A stretch of DNA of 64,000 nt from Trichothermofontia sichuanensis B231. Its GTDB lineage: Bacteria; Cyanobacteriota; Cyanobacteriia; B231. The position numbers and the translations under genes are program-made. Where the stretch lies: positions 3,553,741 through 3,617,740 of the forward strand of contig NZ_CP110848.1 in NCBI RefSeq assembly GCF_026240635.1, written 5' to 3'. Positions 51,135-60,557 of this stretch are shown piece after piece (position 1 is the stretch's first letter; each line of letters opens with the position of its first letter). The notes under the pieces are model-generated. The model was not told the origin of the DNA. It ran no database searches and saw only the letters and a list, made by a program, of their open reading frames with translations.

Positions 51135-51620
51135 CTAGTCTCCCATAAGTTCATAGGGTGTGCAAATTGTGGGCAACTCATACCCAGCCTCAAAACTAAT
51201 CCGAGCTAACTTTTTCTGGATTTGATTCTGGATTTGAGCATTGGCGATATGCCTACAATTCCAGGTTAGCAAATAATCCAAGCCGTAAACTGTCGCAACC
51301 GCAATATGAAGGGCATCGTCAGCAGCTTTGGGTGGAAGGTTGCTTTTGGCAAGGAACTGCATCGCTAGCCCTTCAACAGCCTCATTAACGTCGAGCAGAG
51401 GAAAGTCACTGAGCATCTCAAGTCGTCTGCTGGCTATTTCTGTATCTCCTCGTGCTACCTCATCTAAAACTGTTTGTGAGATGTATAGGTCAAACTGAAT
51501 TCGGCGAGTGTCCCACCATTCTCGTGTAGTCTCTACCTTGGCCATCAGAATGAGATTGGTACTTGTTCTGGCTGTTAAGTAGCCAATGACACTGGTTTCT
51601 ATGTAAACGGTCTCCCTCAT
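51135..51620 (-). CDS. PIN-domain toxin (VapC-like ribonuclease)
   Basis: A 161-aa PIN-domain protein, presumably an RNA endonuclease of a type II toxin-antitoxin module. The first metal-binding position is in VYIETSVIGYLTAR (Glu-Thr-Ser where VapC usually has Asp). Later acidic residues are in VLDEVARGD, and KAADDALHIAVATVYGLDYLLTWN supplies the conserved Asp pair and TWNCRHI. Together they form the four-acid site. The 53-aa downstream gene is its probable antitoxin. Such a reversed order, toxin first, is uncommon but known. Confidence 0.85.
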   Translation of the reverse strand: MRETVYIETSVIGYLTARTSTNLILMAKVETTREWWDTRRIQFDLYISQTVLDEVARGDTEIASRRLEMLSDFPLLDVNEAVEGLAMQFLAKSNLPPKAADDALHIAVATVYGLDYLLTWNCRHIANAQIQNQIQKKLARISFEAGYELPTICTPYELMGD

Positions 51621-52085
51621 CAGCAGGTTAGGGAGTTGACTTCCTGGTGCTACAGCGAGCGCTTACTTAAGCCAAAGTAGAGTGCTGCCAAAGTACTCAT
51701 CCTCGCCCGTGAAAAGCTCGTAGGGGGTTTCAGAGTTGGCATTGAGGTCGATCGCTTTCATGGCTTGATCCTATCGTGAGGTTGAATAACTACAGCCTGT
51801 GTTGCCTCAGTGAGGGTCAGGCAATTGGCTCAAGCCCCTTGTTCATCAGGTACTTCTGTCCTTCAGAGACTTGGGAAACGTTGTAGCAGTTGGTGCATGG
51901 TTGTAGTCCCCCCAGGACGACTGCTAGCTTAAGAAGAACGAGATCACCTTGCCCTAGACCTCATCCCGTGATCCATGCCAACACAATTGGGATCTGTTAA
52001 GCTGTTGCAGCCGTAGCCCATCCGGACGCAAGCGGGTCGGTCGGCTGCCGGCGAGTCGCAAGCAAGCGAGAGGAGAGAGCACCCG
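51621..52085. other. Gene-poor stretch with one tiny ORF
   Basis: On the minus strand 51761-51663 encodes a possible 32-aa peptide, MKAIDLNANSETPYELFTGE plus DEYFGSTLLWLK, preceded by no strong ribosome-binding site. It may be a fragment of a toxin-antitoxin partner or nothing. CCTTCAGAGACTTGGGAAA at about 51861 is shared with about 17289. The rest appears non-coding and leads to the RTX gene, with GAGAGGAGAGAG just before its ATG. Confidence 0.45.
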
Positions 52086-52802
52086 ATGGCACTAACCGCA
52101 GATCCCGTCAACGATCGCCTTTTAGGTAGGCTAGGCCCGGATAACGAAACCCTAACCTTTGGGCAGTTACGGGGATTTTCCAATGGCGTTTGGCTCCTCA
52201 CCGGTGACGATACGGTGCTGGGGTCTAGTGATAATGAGTTAATTTTGGGCAATCGCGGCAATGATAGCCTCAATGGCGGTTCTGGCTCCGATCGCCTTCT
52301 AGGGGGCAAGGGCTTGGATCGGCTTTTTGGCGGTAACGGCAACGATACGCTGCGGGGGGATATCGGCAGCGATGAACTGTTGGGTCAGGATGGGGATGAC
52401 GTCCTGCGGGGCGGCAAGGATAACGATTTCCTTTTCGGAGGCGATGGTAACGATACCCTAGTGGGGGATTTGGGACGCGATACCCTCGATGGCGGGCTGG
52501 GACGCGATACCCTGGTGTTGCGGACCGAGGAAGCCGATGCCAACATCAACCTGGTCGATGTCTTGATTTATGAAGATGATTTTGACTTCATTGGCCTGAC
52601 CAATGGTTTAAACTTCTCCGACTTACGGTTTGAGAATGCTGGGGATATTGTGGCGGGGGCAGGCGATGATGCGATCATTCGGTTAGGGAATGGTCGGATT
52701 CTGGGCATTGTGGCCAACACTCCCACCAGTGACTTGGATGCCGGCGACTTCATCAGCATCACCAATAACCAGTTAAATAATCTGTGGACTATCACGCTTT
52801 AA
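52086..52802 (+). CDS. RTX (haemolysin-type calcium-binding) repeat protein
   Basis: A 238-aa protein with about eight glycine/aspartate nonapeptides of the GGxGxDxLx type ([63 protein letters not shown]) spanning about residues 55-150. They bind calcium and fold outside the cell. There is no N-terminal signal peptide; RTX proteins are usually exported by type I secretion with a C-terminal signal, and the aliphatic-acidic C terminus here would fit. No TolC/HlyBD genes are nearby. GAGAGGAGAGAG precedes the ATG. Confidence 0.85.
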   Translation: MALTADPVNDRLLGRLGPDNETLTFGQLRGFSNGVWLLTGDDTVLGSSDNELILGNRGNDSLNGGSGSDRLLGGKGLDRLFGGNGNDTLRGDIGSDELLGQDGDDVLRGGKDNDFLFGGDGNDTLVGDLGRDTLDGGLGRDTLVLRTEEADANINLVDVLIYEDDFDFIGLTNGLNFSDLRFENAGDIVAGAGDDAIIRLGNGRILGIVANTPTSDLDAGDFISITNNQLNNLWTITL

Positions 52803-52809
52803 TCCATCC

Positions 52810-53484
52810 ATGACGACTCAACCCTTAATTTTTCTGGCGGGAGCCAGTCGCGGTGTTGGCCGGGAAATTGCCCTGCGCCTTGTTGCTAACCCGTCCTACA
52901 GGGTCAAGGCGCTCCTCCGCAGTGAAGCCGCCCGCCCTGACCTCGAAGCCATCGGCCTTACCGTCGTGATGGGGGATGCCCTTGATCCCGTTGCCATCGC
53001 CCAGGCCATGCAGGGAGACTCAATTGCGGCAGTGATCAGCACCATTGGCGGTCTGCCCCAGGAGGGACAGCGATCGGATTATCTCGGTAATCGCAACTTG
53101 ATTGATGCCGCTGTGGCCGCTGGGGTGGGGCAATTTATCCTGGTGTCGTCGATCGGGAGTGGCAACAGTGCCGTTGCCTTGGCACCCCATATTCTTGAAG
53201 CCCTGAGACCTGTACTCATTGAAAAGGACAAGGCCGAGCAACACCTGATCGCCAGTGGTTTGACCTATACGATTATTCGCCCTGGTGGCCTGAAGTCGGA
53301 ACCAGCCACAGGGAATGGCGTGTTGATTCAAGACCCGACGATCGCGGGTAGTATCCATCGGGCTGATGTGGCGGATCTGGTGTGTCGGTGCCTTCAGGCT
53401 CCCCCGGCGTTTAACCAGGTGTTTTCAGCGGTTGATCGCCAGATGCTCTACGGGACACCGGATCTGCAACCCGTTGTCTGGTAA
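52810..53484 (+). CDS. NAD(P)-binding (atypical SDR/NmrA-like) protein
   Basis: A 224-aa Rossmann-fold protein of the atypical SDR class (NmrA/SDR_a5-like). The cofactor motif is FLAGASRGVGREIA, followed by VISTIGG, DAAVAAGVGQFILVSSIGSGN and GLTYTIIRPGGLKSEP. The usual Tyr-x-x-x-Lys catalytic pair is not in its canonical position, although IEKDKAEQHL provides a lysine. It starts seven bases after the RTX gene stop and is probably co-transcribed. Substrate unknown. Confidence 0.82.
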   Translation: MTTQPLIFLAGASRGVGREIALRLVANPSYRVKALLRSEAARPDLEAIGLTVVMGDALDPVAIAQAMQGDSIAAVISTIGGLPQEGQRSDYLGNRNLIDAAVAAGVGQFILVSSIGSGNSAVALAPHILEALRPVLIEKDKAEQHLIASGLTYTIIRPGGLKSEPATGNGVLIQDPTIAGSIHRADVADLVCRCLQAPPAFNQVFSAVDRQMLYGTPDLQPVVW

Positions 53485-53650
53485 GGTGTCTCTGGCAAAC
53501 ATTCAGGAAAGCCAGGGGACTACACCCAGAGAATGTCGGCCAAGAGAGACCTGAAAATGATTCAGCAACCCTGGCTCTGCTCCCTAACCGGGTCCCAGAA
53601 TGCTACGCTCTAGAATCAGTAAGCTAGCCTAAGCCAGCCGACCCTAACCC

Positions 53651-53703
53651 GTTCGCGCAGCGTCTCCGCAGGAGAATTGCGTCGTGTCTCCGCAGGAGAT
53701 CGC
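53651..53703. repeat. Two tandem TCTCCGCAGGAGA units
   Basis: GCGCAGCGTCTCCGCAGGAG followed by AATTGC and GTCGTGTCTCCGCAGGAGAT. This repeat group also occurs upstream of pyrH (46799) and, inverted, in the first codons of tgt (49700). It is similar to short repeats known from several filamentous cyanobacteria. Confidence 0.75.
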
Positions 53704-53756
53704 GCTGTTTAGGCCAACTTTGGTGTTTAGGGTAGTGTTTAGGAAAGTCACAGGCT

Positions 53757-55112
53757 ATGGAACTTGCGCAAACCTGGCAAAGCATTGGGGCCGTCGTCAT
53801 TTTTGCAGGTGTGATCTTCGTGCTCATGGCCGAATGGGTACATTTGACGATCGCCGCCTTCTTGGGGGCCATGTTACTTATCTTCTTAAATATCCTGACC
53901 CTCACAGAAGCGATCGACTACATCGGCCAAAGCTACTCTACCCTCGCCCTCTTCTTTGGCGTGATGGTCCTCGTCCGCGCCTTTGAACCGACAAAAATCT
54001 TTGAATATCTAGCCACTAAAATCGTTATTTGGGCTGGCGGCCAGGGACGACGACTTCTGTTAGGAATTGTCGGATTAACCACCCTCTGTACCGCTTTTCT
54101 GCCCAATGCGACCACGGTCATGCTGTTAGCGCCCCTCATCCCGCCGATCGCCCAAGAGATTGGCGTTGATTTTGTGCCCCTATTGTTGCTGATTACCTTT
54201 GTTGCTAACAGTGGCAGCCTGCTAACCCTTGTGGGGGATCCCGTCACCTTCCTGGTCGGGGATGCCATCAACCTCAGCTTTACCGATTATCTCATCCGCT
54301 TGGGGGGAAGTGGCATTGTGGCGATCGTGACCCTCATTGCCTTGCTTCCCTGGCTCTTCCGCCGCACCTGGCACAAACAACTTGACAACCTCGACAAACT
54401 TCCCCACCCCCAGATCAACCATCCCCGCACCCTCAGCATGGGTATCGTGATTGTCACCTTTGTTCTGGTCTTCTTTGTGATTGGCGAATATTTACCTGTC
54501 CCGATCGCGCCTGCCTCTGTTGCCCTGATGGGTGCGGCCCTTGCCCTGTTACTGTCTCACCATAGCAACATCGAATCTGTCAATCAGATCCTGAGTGATG
54601 TTGATTGGAGTACACTCATCTTCTTTATGAGCTTTTTTGTGCTGATTGGCGGGCTGGAAAAGACCGGTGTCATTGCCCAACTTTCAAAACTCCTGGCTTT
54701 TGGCCTTGATCAAAACATTATCCTGGGTTCGCTTGCCCTATTATTTCTCATCGGTTTCCTATCCAGCGTTGTCCCCAACATTCCCCTTGTGGTTGCCATG
54801 ATTCCCCTGCTCAAGCAATCGATTGTGAACTTGGGGTTAGCAGGGCCAGAAATTCTCTCGCCTGCCTTTTCTGGCAATTTACCCAGTACCGTTCTTCCCC
54901 TGTTCTACGCCATGATGATCGGAGCCACGTTGGGTGGTAATGGTACCCTGGCGGGGGCCTCCGCCAACATTGTGGCAGCCGGTATTTCGGAGCAACACGA
55001 TCGACGCATTACCTTTAGGCGTTTTCTCCGCTATGGCATCCCCGTGATGGTCATCCAGTTAATTACCGGATCTATCTATTTATTCATCCTGATCCTCATT
55101 AAACAGGGCTAA
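53757..55112 (+). CDS. SLC13/ArsB-type (ion transporter superfamily) permease
   Basis: A 451-aa membrane protein with about eleven helices. It has two inverted halves with the re-entrant family motifs AFLPNATTVMLLAPLIPPIA and LSSVVPNIPLVVAMIPLLKQ, plus VANSGSLLTLVGDPVTFLVGDA and MMIGATLGGNGTLAGASANIVAAG. These patterns match the ArsB/NhaD/SLC13 group, carriers of arsenite, sodium or dicarboxylates. The conserved NAT and GxNxTLxG motifs of arsenite/citrate carriers are present, but the substrate is not certain. AGGAAAG lies 10-16 bases upstream of the ATG. Confidence 0.87.
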   Translation: MELAQTWQSIGAVVIFAGVIFVLMAEWVHLTIAAFLGAMLLIFLNILTLTEAIDYIGQSYSTLALFFGVMVLVRAFEPTKIFEYLATKIVIWAGGQGRRLLLGIVGLTTLCTAFLPNATTVMLLAPLIPPIAQEIGVDFVPLLLLITFVANSGSLLTLVGDPVTFLVGDAINLSFTDYLIRLGGSGIVAIVTLIALLPWLFRRTWHKQLDNLDKLPHPQINHPRTLSMGIVIVTFVLVFFVIGEYLPVPIAPASVALMGAALALLLSHHSNIESVNQILSDVDWSTLIFFMSFFVLIGGLEKTGVIAQLSKLLAFGLDQNIILGSLALLFLIGFLSSVVPNIPLVVAMIPLLKQSIVNLGLAGPEILSPAFSGNLPSTVLPLFYAMMIGATLGGNGTLAGASANIVAAGISEQHDRRITFRRFLRYGIPVMVIQLITGSIYLFILILIKQG

Positions 55113-55160
55113 ACACCCTTTACCGTTTCCCTCTAACCTTAGCCCTTCACAACTGGCACT

Positions 55161-55267
55161 TATGGTCAATCCAAATAAGAACGATACAGTTTTTCACTCC
55201 CCTCTCCCGCTCTGGGAGAGGGGCTGAAGATGAAGGTGCTGTTTCAGCCTAAATTGCAATGACTATA
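55161..55267 (+). repeat. ~107-bp MITE copy (reference orientation)
   Basis: TATGGTCAATCCAAATAAGA at one end and TAAATTGCAATGACTATA at the other form imperfect ~19-bp terminal inverted repeats. In the centre is the palindrome CTCTCCCGCTCTGGGAGAGG. The cleanest copy in the window. It lies 49 bases beyond the SLC13 gene stop. Confidence 0.9.
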
Positions 55268-55402
55268 ACTGGTGATTAAGGGGTAATTAATTGAGTCTTA
55301 ATTGAGTCGACAGGATGCCTACGCCACCCCCCTCAACCTTACAAAGTGTTCCTCTTCCTTCTTCCTTCTTTTCTCCGGATTCCTTTTCCCTAAACAACAA
55401 CC

Positions 55403-57052
55403 ATGCATAGGCAACGGTTAAACGGCGATCACCGGCATTCGACTCATTATGGGTCCTCTCATCCCCCCGACTGGGGTTGGTGGTTGCTCTTGGGGAGTGC
55501 AGCGCTGCTCCTCTTTACCCTGAGACTGGGGGATGTGCCCCTGCGGGATTGGGATGAAGGGACGGTCGCCCAAGTTGCGCGGGAGATCTGGCAAGCGGGT
55601 CCCGGTTCCCTAACCTGGCTCCATCCCACCCTCTGGGGGGAACCCTATCTCAATAAGCCCCCCCTCATCCATTGGTTGATTGCGCTCAGCTACCAGGGGG
55701 CAGGGGTGAGTGAATGGAGCGCTCGGTTACCGGGAGCCTTGCTAACGGCCCTATCTGTTCCCCTCCTCTATTGCTTGGGGCGAGAACTCTGGGGACGCCA
55801 AACCCCGGCAATTTTTGCTGCGATCGTGTACCTTACCTTCCTCCCAGTAGTGCGGCATGGGCGGCTAGCGATGCTGGATGGCGCCATCCTCTGCTTTTTT
55901 ATCCTGATGGTGTGGTTTTTGCTCTGGTCTCGGCGGGATCTGCGGGCCTGCCTGGGGGTGGGCCTCAGTCTGGGGTTGATTTTGCTCACTAAAGGGGCAT
56001 TAGGGATCTTACTAGCGGCGATCGCCTTGGGCTTTCTTGCCTGGGATACGCCGCGCCTACTGACTTCCCTCTGGTTCTGGCTAGGGTTAGGAGTGGGCTG
56101 TCTACCCGCTGGCCTCTGGTTCGCGGCCCAGTGGCATCACTACGGCCAAACCTTCGTCGATACCAGCCTGTTAAACCAATCCCTCGATCGCGTCTGGACC
56201 ACTGTCGGCAACAATAGCGGTCCCCCCTGGTACTACCTCTTGGAGATTCTGAAATATGCTTGGCCTTGGCTGCTCTTCCTGCCGGCGGGTCTTGTCCTGG
56301 TGTGGGAACAACGGGCACTGGGTTGGGCCAAGTTACTGCTGGTGTGGAGTGGGGGGTATCTGCTGGCGATTTCGCTGATGAGTACCAAGCTGCCCTGGTA
56401 TGTCATGCCCCTCTACCCGGCCCTTGCCCTGATCATTGGTGTAAAGTTAGCTGACCTTTGGCAACACCCTAACCCCTGGCAAAGTCAGCCCTATACCCCG
56501 ATCGCCTATCCCCATGCCTGGACGGCAGGCTTAGCCCTGCTAGCTCTCGGTGGTTGGGGAATTACGGGTTACTATGGCTGTTTGGTTACGCCGCCCCAAT
56601 GGGAACTGTTGCCGACGACGATCGCCGTCGGTTTGACGATGACGATGGCCCTGTGGCTCCTCAAGCACCGGGATGCTCAGTTTTCACTCGTGCTGGCCTG
56701 GGGGATGTATGTGGCGATCGGGCTATTGATTGTGTCGGGCCATTGGCTTTGGGAATTGGGGGAAGATTATCCCGTGCGCCCCGTGGCCGCGATCGTTGCC
56801 CAGCAGGTGCCCCCCGGTACACCCGTATATACCTCTAACCCCATCCGCCGCCCTTCCCTGGAGTTCTACGCAGGGCATCCCATCATTCCCCAGGCCGATG
56901 AGGAATTACAGCGCCGTTGGCAACAAACACCGCCCCCCTACTTCCTGTTAGACGCCGCCACCCCTAAACGGCTGGATTTGCCAGAGCTTCAATCCCTGGC
57001 CCAAGCGGAAGGCTGGAGCTTGGTCACGCGAAGCATCCCCCCTGGTTCATAA
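55403..57052 (+). CDS. ArnT/PMT-family (GT39/GT83) membrane glycosyltransferase
   Basis: A 549-aa polytopic enzyme transferring a sugar from a polyprenyl-phosphate donor. The first extracytoplasmic loop holds LRLGDVPLRDWDEGTVAQVAREI, in which Asp and Glu act in catalysis in the GT-C fold, followed by LNKPPLIHWLIAL. About eleven hydrophobic segments follow. A soluble-looking C-terminal domain of about 100 residues (VPPGTPVYTSNPIRRPSLEFYAG) is typical of ArnT-like members. Acceptor unknown; lipid A or cell-wall polysaccharide modification is plausible. The region 55268-55402 contains a pyrimidine tract (CTCTTCCTTCTTCCTTC) just before the start. Confidence 0.85.
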   Translation: MHRQRLNGDHRHSTHYGSSHPPDWGWWLLLGSAALLLFTLRLGDVPLRDWDEGTVAQVAREIWQAGPGSLTWLHPTLWGEPYLNKPPLIHWLIALSYQGAGVSEWSARLPGALLTALSVPLLYCLGRELWGRQTPAIFAAIVYLTFLPVVRHGRLAMLDGAILCFFILMVWFLLWSRRDLRACLGVGLSLGLILLTKGALGILLAAIALGFLAWDTPRLLTSLWFWLGLGVGCLPAGLWFAAQWHHYGQTFVDTSLLNQSLDRVWTTVGNNSGPPWYYLLEILKYAWPWLLFLPAGLVLVWEQRALGWAKLLLVWSGGYLLAISLMSTKLPWYVMPLYPALALIIGVKLADLWQHPNPWQSQPYTPIAYPHAWTAGLALLALGGWGITGYYGCLVTPPQWELLPTTIAVGLTMTMALWLLKHRDAQFSLVLAWGMYVAIGLLIVSGHWLWELGEDYPVRPVAAIVAQQVPPGTPVYTSNPIRRPSLEFYAGHPIIPQADEELQRRWQQTPPPYFLLDAATPKRLDLPELQSLAQAEGWSLVTRSIPPGS

Positions 57053-57069
57053 GTTCCTATACCGACCAG

Positions 57070-57179
57070 TATGGTTAATTCAAATAAGAACGATACAGCT
57101 TTTTCACTCCCCTCTCTCCCTCTCTGGGAGAGGGGTTAGGGGTGAGGGGGCTGTTTCAGCCTAAATTGCAATGCCTATA
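57070..57179 (+). repeat. ~110-bp MITE copy
   Basis: Starts TATGGTTAATTCAAATAAGA and ends AAATTGCAATGCCTATA. The central palindrome is expanded (CTCTCTCCCTCTCTGGGAGA). It begins 18 bases after the glycosyltransferase stop. Confidence 0.87.
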
Positions 57180-57274
57180 GCCGTGGCCCCAAGCAGCTTA
57201 GTCCCTGGCATCCGATATTTTCAGCATAATCGGCTGTGTAACAATACTGATGTTGTGTGAGGTGTACGTCCGAC

Positions 57275-59002
57275 ATGGCCTTGCCTCGTCTTGCCCTCAA
57301 CAAAGCCCCTGCGGCTGCCGTGGCTACAGGAGCAACCGTCCTGCTAGCCACGGGCTTACTGGCCCAGGCTAATCAGCAGCGCTTCCAGGCAGCAGTGCGG
57401 GCCAACGTGCTCAATCAGGCCAGTACAATACGGGCGCAGCTTGAGGGGTATATTAACTCGCAATTGCTATTGGCTGAAGCGCTGGCGGCCTATACCGCCA
57501 CCAATCCCCAGGTCACCCAAGCCGAATTCGCAGCGATCGCCCGCCTCCTGCGCCAAAAAAATCCCGGCATCCGCAGCATGAACTTGGCAAAGGATACGAT
57601 CATCAGCCATATCTATCCCCTGGAAGGAAATGAAGCAGCCCTAGGGCTGAATCTTGCTGCTACGCCCCAGCAGAAAGCAGCCGTCGAGCGCGCCATCCGG
57701 GAAAAACGCGCCGTGGTCGCGGGGCCTGTCAACCTGGTCCAGGGTGGTGTTGCCTTTATCAACCGCACCCCTATTTTTATCCCCACGCCAACGGGCGAGA
57801 TCTATTGGGGACAGGCGAGCGTGTTGGTCAATGCGGCAGCCGTCTATGCTGTGGGTGGGCTGGATAATCCTGATTCACCCCTAGCCGTGGCTCTCCGGGG
57901 TAAGGATGGTTTGGGAGCGGCGGGCGAGGGGTTTTGGGGAGATGCCAGCATTTTTGCACAGAATCCGGTCCTGCTTGCGGTGACGCTGCCCAACGGTTCC
58001 TGGCAAATGGCGGTGATTCCCAGACACGGGTGGACGAAGACAGCCCCAACCACGGTCTGGATCTGGTTGGGGGGGAGCGCGATCGCCCTCCTGGCTGGGG
58101 GGGGAATGTTCCTGCTGGCAAGTGAACCGGAACGCCTGCGGCTAGCGATCGCCCAGGCTACCGCGCATCTGGAAGCCACCCTGGCCAAACTTCAGCAGGA
58201 GATGGCCGATCGTGAGCAGGCTGAGGCGGCTCTGCGCGACAGTCAGGTTCGTCTCGCCCGTACCCAGGCGGAACTGGACGTTACCCGCCGCCTCCAACAA
58301 TTGTTGCTTCCCCAACCCGCAGAATTGGCTGCAATCAAAGCCCTGGATATTGCCGGTTTTATGGAACCAGCGGCAGCGGTGGGGGGCGATTACTACGACG
58401 TGCTGCAACAGGACGATCACGTCAAAATCGGCATTGGCGACATTACCGGACATGGCCTCGAAAGCGGGATGCTCATGGTCATGGTCCAGATGGCGGTGCG
58501 TACCCTCCTAGCCAGTCGTGAACCGGATCTGACCCGCTTCTTAAGCGTCATCAATCAGGCAATTTACGACAACGTCCAGCGCATGCAGGTCTACAAAAAC
58601 CTCACCCTCACCCTCCTGGACTACCACAACGGCCAAATTCGGCTCACGGGGCAGCATGAGGAGGTGATCCTGGTTCGCGCTGATGGTCGCTTAGAACGCA
58701 TTAATACCATTGATCTCGGTTTTCCCCTCGGCCTAGAGGCGGATATCTCACCTTTCCTAGCCGAAGTCCATCTCCAGCTTAATCGCGATGATGTGTTGAT
58801 TCTTTACACCGATGGCATCCCGGAGGCAGAAAACGATCAGCACCAGTTCTATGGTCTTGATCGCCTCTGTCAGGTGGCGGTGGCCCAACGATCGCGCGCC
58901 GCCGCTGACATCTGTGCGGCGATCGTGGCTGATGTCCATCAACATATTGGGGAACACCGGGTGTATGACGACTTAACCCTACTGGTGCTGAAGCAACGTT
59001 AG
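57275..59002 (+). CDS. CHASE-domain SpoIIE-type serine phosphatase
   Basis: A 575-aa membrane phosphatase. After a first helix (AVATGATVLLATGLLAQA) comes an extracytoplasmic CHASE-like sensor domain (QASTIRAQLEGYINSQLLLAEAL to about residue 250). A second helix (TVWIWLGGSAIALLAGGGMFLLA) and a coiled coil lead to the PP2C/SpoIIE domain: AAAVGGDYYDVLQQDD, IGDITGHGLESGMLMVMVQM, and ILYTDGIPEAEND supply the metal-binding aspartates. SpoIIE-type phosphatases usually act on anti-sigma-factor antagonists, and CHASE input couples them to an outside signal. ATG 57275 has GAGG about 13 bases upstream; GTG 57257 would add six residues. Confidence 0.87.
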   Translation: MALPRLALNKAPAAAVATGATVLLATGLLAQANQQRFQAAVRANVLNQASTIRAQLEGYINSQLLLAEALAAYTATNPQVTQAEFAAIARLLRQKNPGIRSMNLAKDTIISHIYPLEGNEAALGLNLAATPQQKAAVERAIREKRAVVAGPVNLVQGGVAFINRTPIFIPTPTGEIYWGQASVLVNAAAVYAVGGLDNPDSPLAVALRGKDGLGAAGEGFWGDASIFAQNPVLLAVTLPNGSWQMAVIPRHGWTKTAPTTVWIWLGGSAIALLAGGGMFLLASEPERLRLAIAQATAHLEATLAKLQQEMADREQAEAALRDSQVRLARTQAELDVTRRLQQLLLPQPAELAAIKALDIAGFMEPAAAVGGDYYDVLQQDDHVKIGIGDITGHGLESGMLMVMVQMAVRTLLASREPDLTRFLSVINQAIYDNVQRMQVYKNLTLTLLDYHNGQIRLTGQHEEVILVRADGRLERINTIDLGFPLGLEADISPFLAEVHLQLNRDDVLILYTDGIPEAENDQHQFYGLDRLCQVAVAQRSRAAADICAAIVADVHQHIGEHRVYDDLTLLVLKQR

Positions 59003-59156
59003 CGATCGGTCATGGTCCGAGATCAGCGATGATTGGTTGCCCCAAAATGTTTACATTGCGTTGCAACTCTTAACGTACCGGCTCTCAATTGCGGGATACG
59101 CCTTGGTAGACTGAGAAACATGCGCAGCGTTCTTTACCTTTGGGCAAAGGAAACAG

Positions 59157-60344
59157 ATGGTAGATTCCCTCAAAAAACCCGGTTTAACAGAAACCGCTTC
59201 GGCTCAAGCAGCCTTCCAGGAACTCCGGCCAGGGATTAAGGTCCCTGCTAAGGAGACGATCCTGACGCCCCGCTTCTACACCACTGACTTTGAAGCGATG
59301 GCCGAGATGGATATTTCCGTCAATGAACCGGAACTGCGGGCGATTCTCGAAGAATTCCGCGCCGACTATAACCGGCATCACTTTGTCCGCGACGAAGAAT
59401 TTAACCAATCCTGGGATCACCTCGATGGCGAGACCCGGCGGTTGTTTATCGAGTTTCTGGAGCGCTCCTGCACGGCTGAATTCTCTGGCTTCCTGCTCTA
59501 CAAGGAACTAAGCCGTAAGCTCAAGGATAAGAACCCGGTCCTGGCCGAATGCTTTAATCTGATGTCCCGTGATGAGGCCCGCCATGCCGGTTTCCTCAAC
59601 AAGGCGATGTCGGACTTTAACCTGTCGCTGGATCTCGGCTTCCTCACCCAGAACCACAAATACACCTTCTTTGAGCCGGAATTTATTTTCTACGCCACCT
59701 ACCTGTCGGAGAAAATTGGCTACTGGCGTTATATCACCATCTATCGCCACCTGGAGACCCACCCCGAAAACCGGATCTATCCCATCTTCCGCTTCTTTGA
59801 GAACTGGTGTCAGGATGAGAACCGCCACGGTGATTTCTTTGATGCCGTTATGCGATCGCAGCCGCAGATGCTGAACCAGCAACGCACCCTCTGGCAAAAG
59901 CTGAAGGCAATTCCGAAGAGCCTGTCGCCTAAGGCTTGGAGTCGCTACTTTATGGTTATTCTGGTGCCGCCGAAGCTTTGGTGCCGCTTCTTCCTGCTGT
60001 CGGTGTTTGCCACGATGTACCTGAATGATGTGCAACGGGCTGACTTCTACCGGGCGATCGGCCTCGATGCCCGCGAGTACGACAAGTACGTGATCGAGAA
60101 GACCAATGAAACCGCAGCCCGCGTCTTCCCGGTGATTCTGGATGTGAACAATCCTGAATTTTATGAACGCCTGGAAGCCTGCTGCGCAAACAACGAGAGG
60201 CTGCGGGCAATCGACAACTCCGATGCCCCGGCTCCGGTCAAGGCGCTGAAGAAACTCCCCCTGTACCTGTCCAACCTGAATCAATTCTTCCGGCTATTCC
60301 TGATGAAACCGATCGCTGCCCCCGCGATCGGCAGCGTTCAATAA
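59157..60344 (+). CDS. acsF: Mg-protoporphyrin IX monomethyl ester cyclase (aerobic), AcsF/ChlA
   Basis: The oxygen-dependent di-iron cyclase that makes the fifth ring of chlorophyll (divinyl protochlorophyllide). The 395-aa protein has a ferritin-like four-helix core with metal ligands in [28 protein letters not shown], and [31 protein letters not shown] is the conserved N terminus. It is somewhat longer than the usual ~358 residues because of a longer N terminus ([13 protein letters not shown]...) and tail. AAAGGA lies six bases before the ATG. Cyanobacteria commonly have two paralogues (ChlAI and ChlAII); this one's oxygen preference is not visible. Confidence 0.95.
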   Translation: MVDSLKKPGLTETASAQAAFQELRPGIKVPAKETILTPRFYTTDFEAMAEMDISVNEPELRAILEEFRADYNRHHFVRDEEFNQSWDHLDGETRRLFIEFLERSCTAEFSGFLLYKELSRKLKDKNPVLAECFNLMSRDEARHAGFLNKAMSDFNLSLDLGFLTQNHKYTFFEPEFIFYATYLSEKIGYWRYITIYRHLETHPENRIYPIFRFFENWCQDENRHGDFFDAVMRSQPQMLNQQRTLWQKLKAIPKSLSPKAWSRYFMVILVPPKLWCRFFLLSVFATMYLNDVQRADFYRAIGLDAREYDKYVIEKTNETAARVFPVILDVNNPEFYERLEACCANNERLRAIDNSDAPAPVKALKKLPLYLSNLNQFFRLFLMKPIAAPAIGSVQ

Positions 60345-60374
60345 TCAACCCCTTAAAGACTGTCATTCCTCCGT

Positions 60375-60408
60375 GGGGCAGGCAGCTTGCGCCTGCCCCT
60401 TCTTATTT
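60375..60408 (+). terminator. Intrinsic terminator of acsF
   Basis: GGGGCAGGC (60375-60383) and GCCTGCCCC (60391-60399) form a perfect 9-bp GC-rich stem, followed by TTCTTATTTG. It lies 31 bases after the acsF stop. Confidence 0.85.
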
Positions 60409-60442
60409 GTTGGCCCATTGAGTTGCCCCAGTCAGATTACCT

Positions 60443-60557
60443 CAGGGTTATAGTTACAGGGTTATAGTTACAGCCTTGGTGCTGTTTCAGCCTATAGTCA
60501 TTGCAATTTAGGCTGAAACAGCCCTCTCACCCCCCACCCCTCTCCCGCTCTGGAAGA
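60443..60557. repeat. Rearranged MITE copy ending at an ISAs1 end
   Basis: Two tandem CAGGGTTATAGTTA units (60443-60470) precede an inverted GCTGTTTCAGCC. Then the normal MITE end follows: TATAGTCATTGCAATTTAGG through CTCTCCCGCTCTGG at 60553. The copy then breaks off just before the IS end CAGGGTGGTTGCATTTAGAG at 60558, suggesting the IS inserted in it. Confidence 0.75.

Noticed and set aside
59157-60344. acsF as a fusion or anomalous length gene
   Set aside because: The extra residues are a mildly longer N terminus and tail; all metal-binding motifs and the family core are normal.
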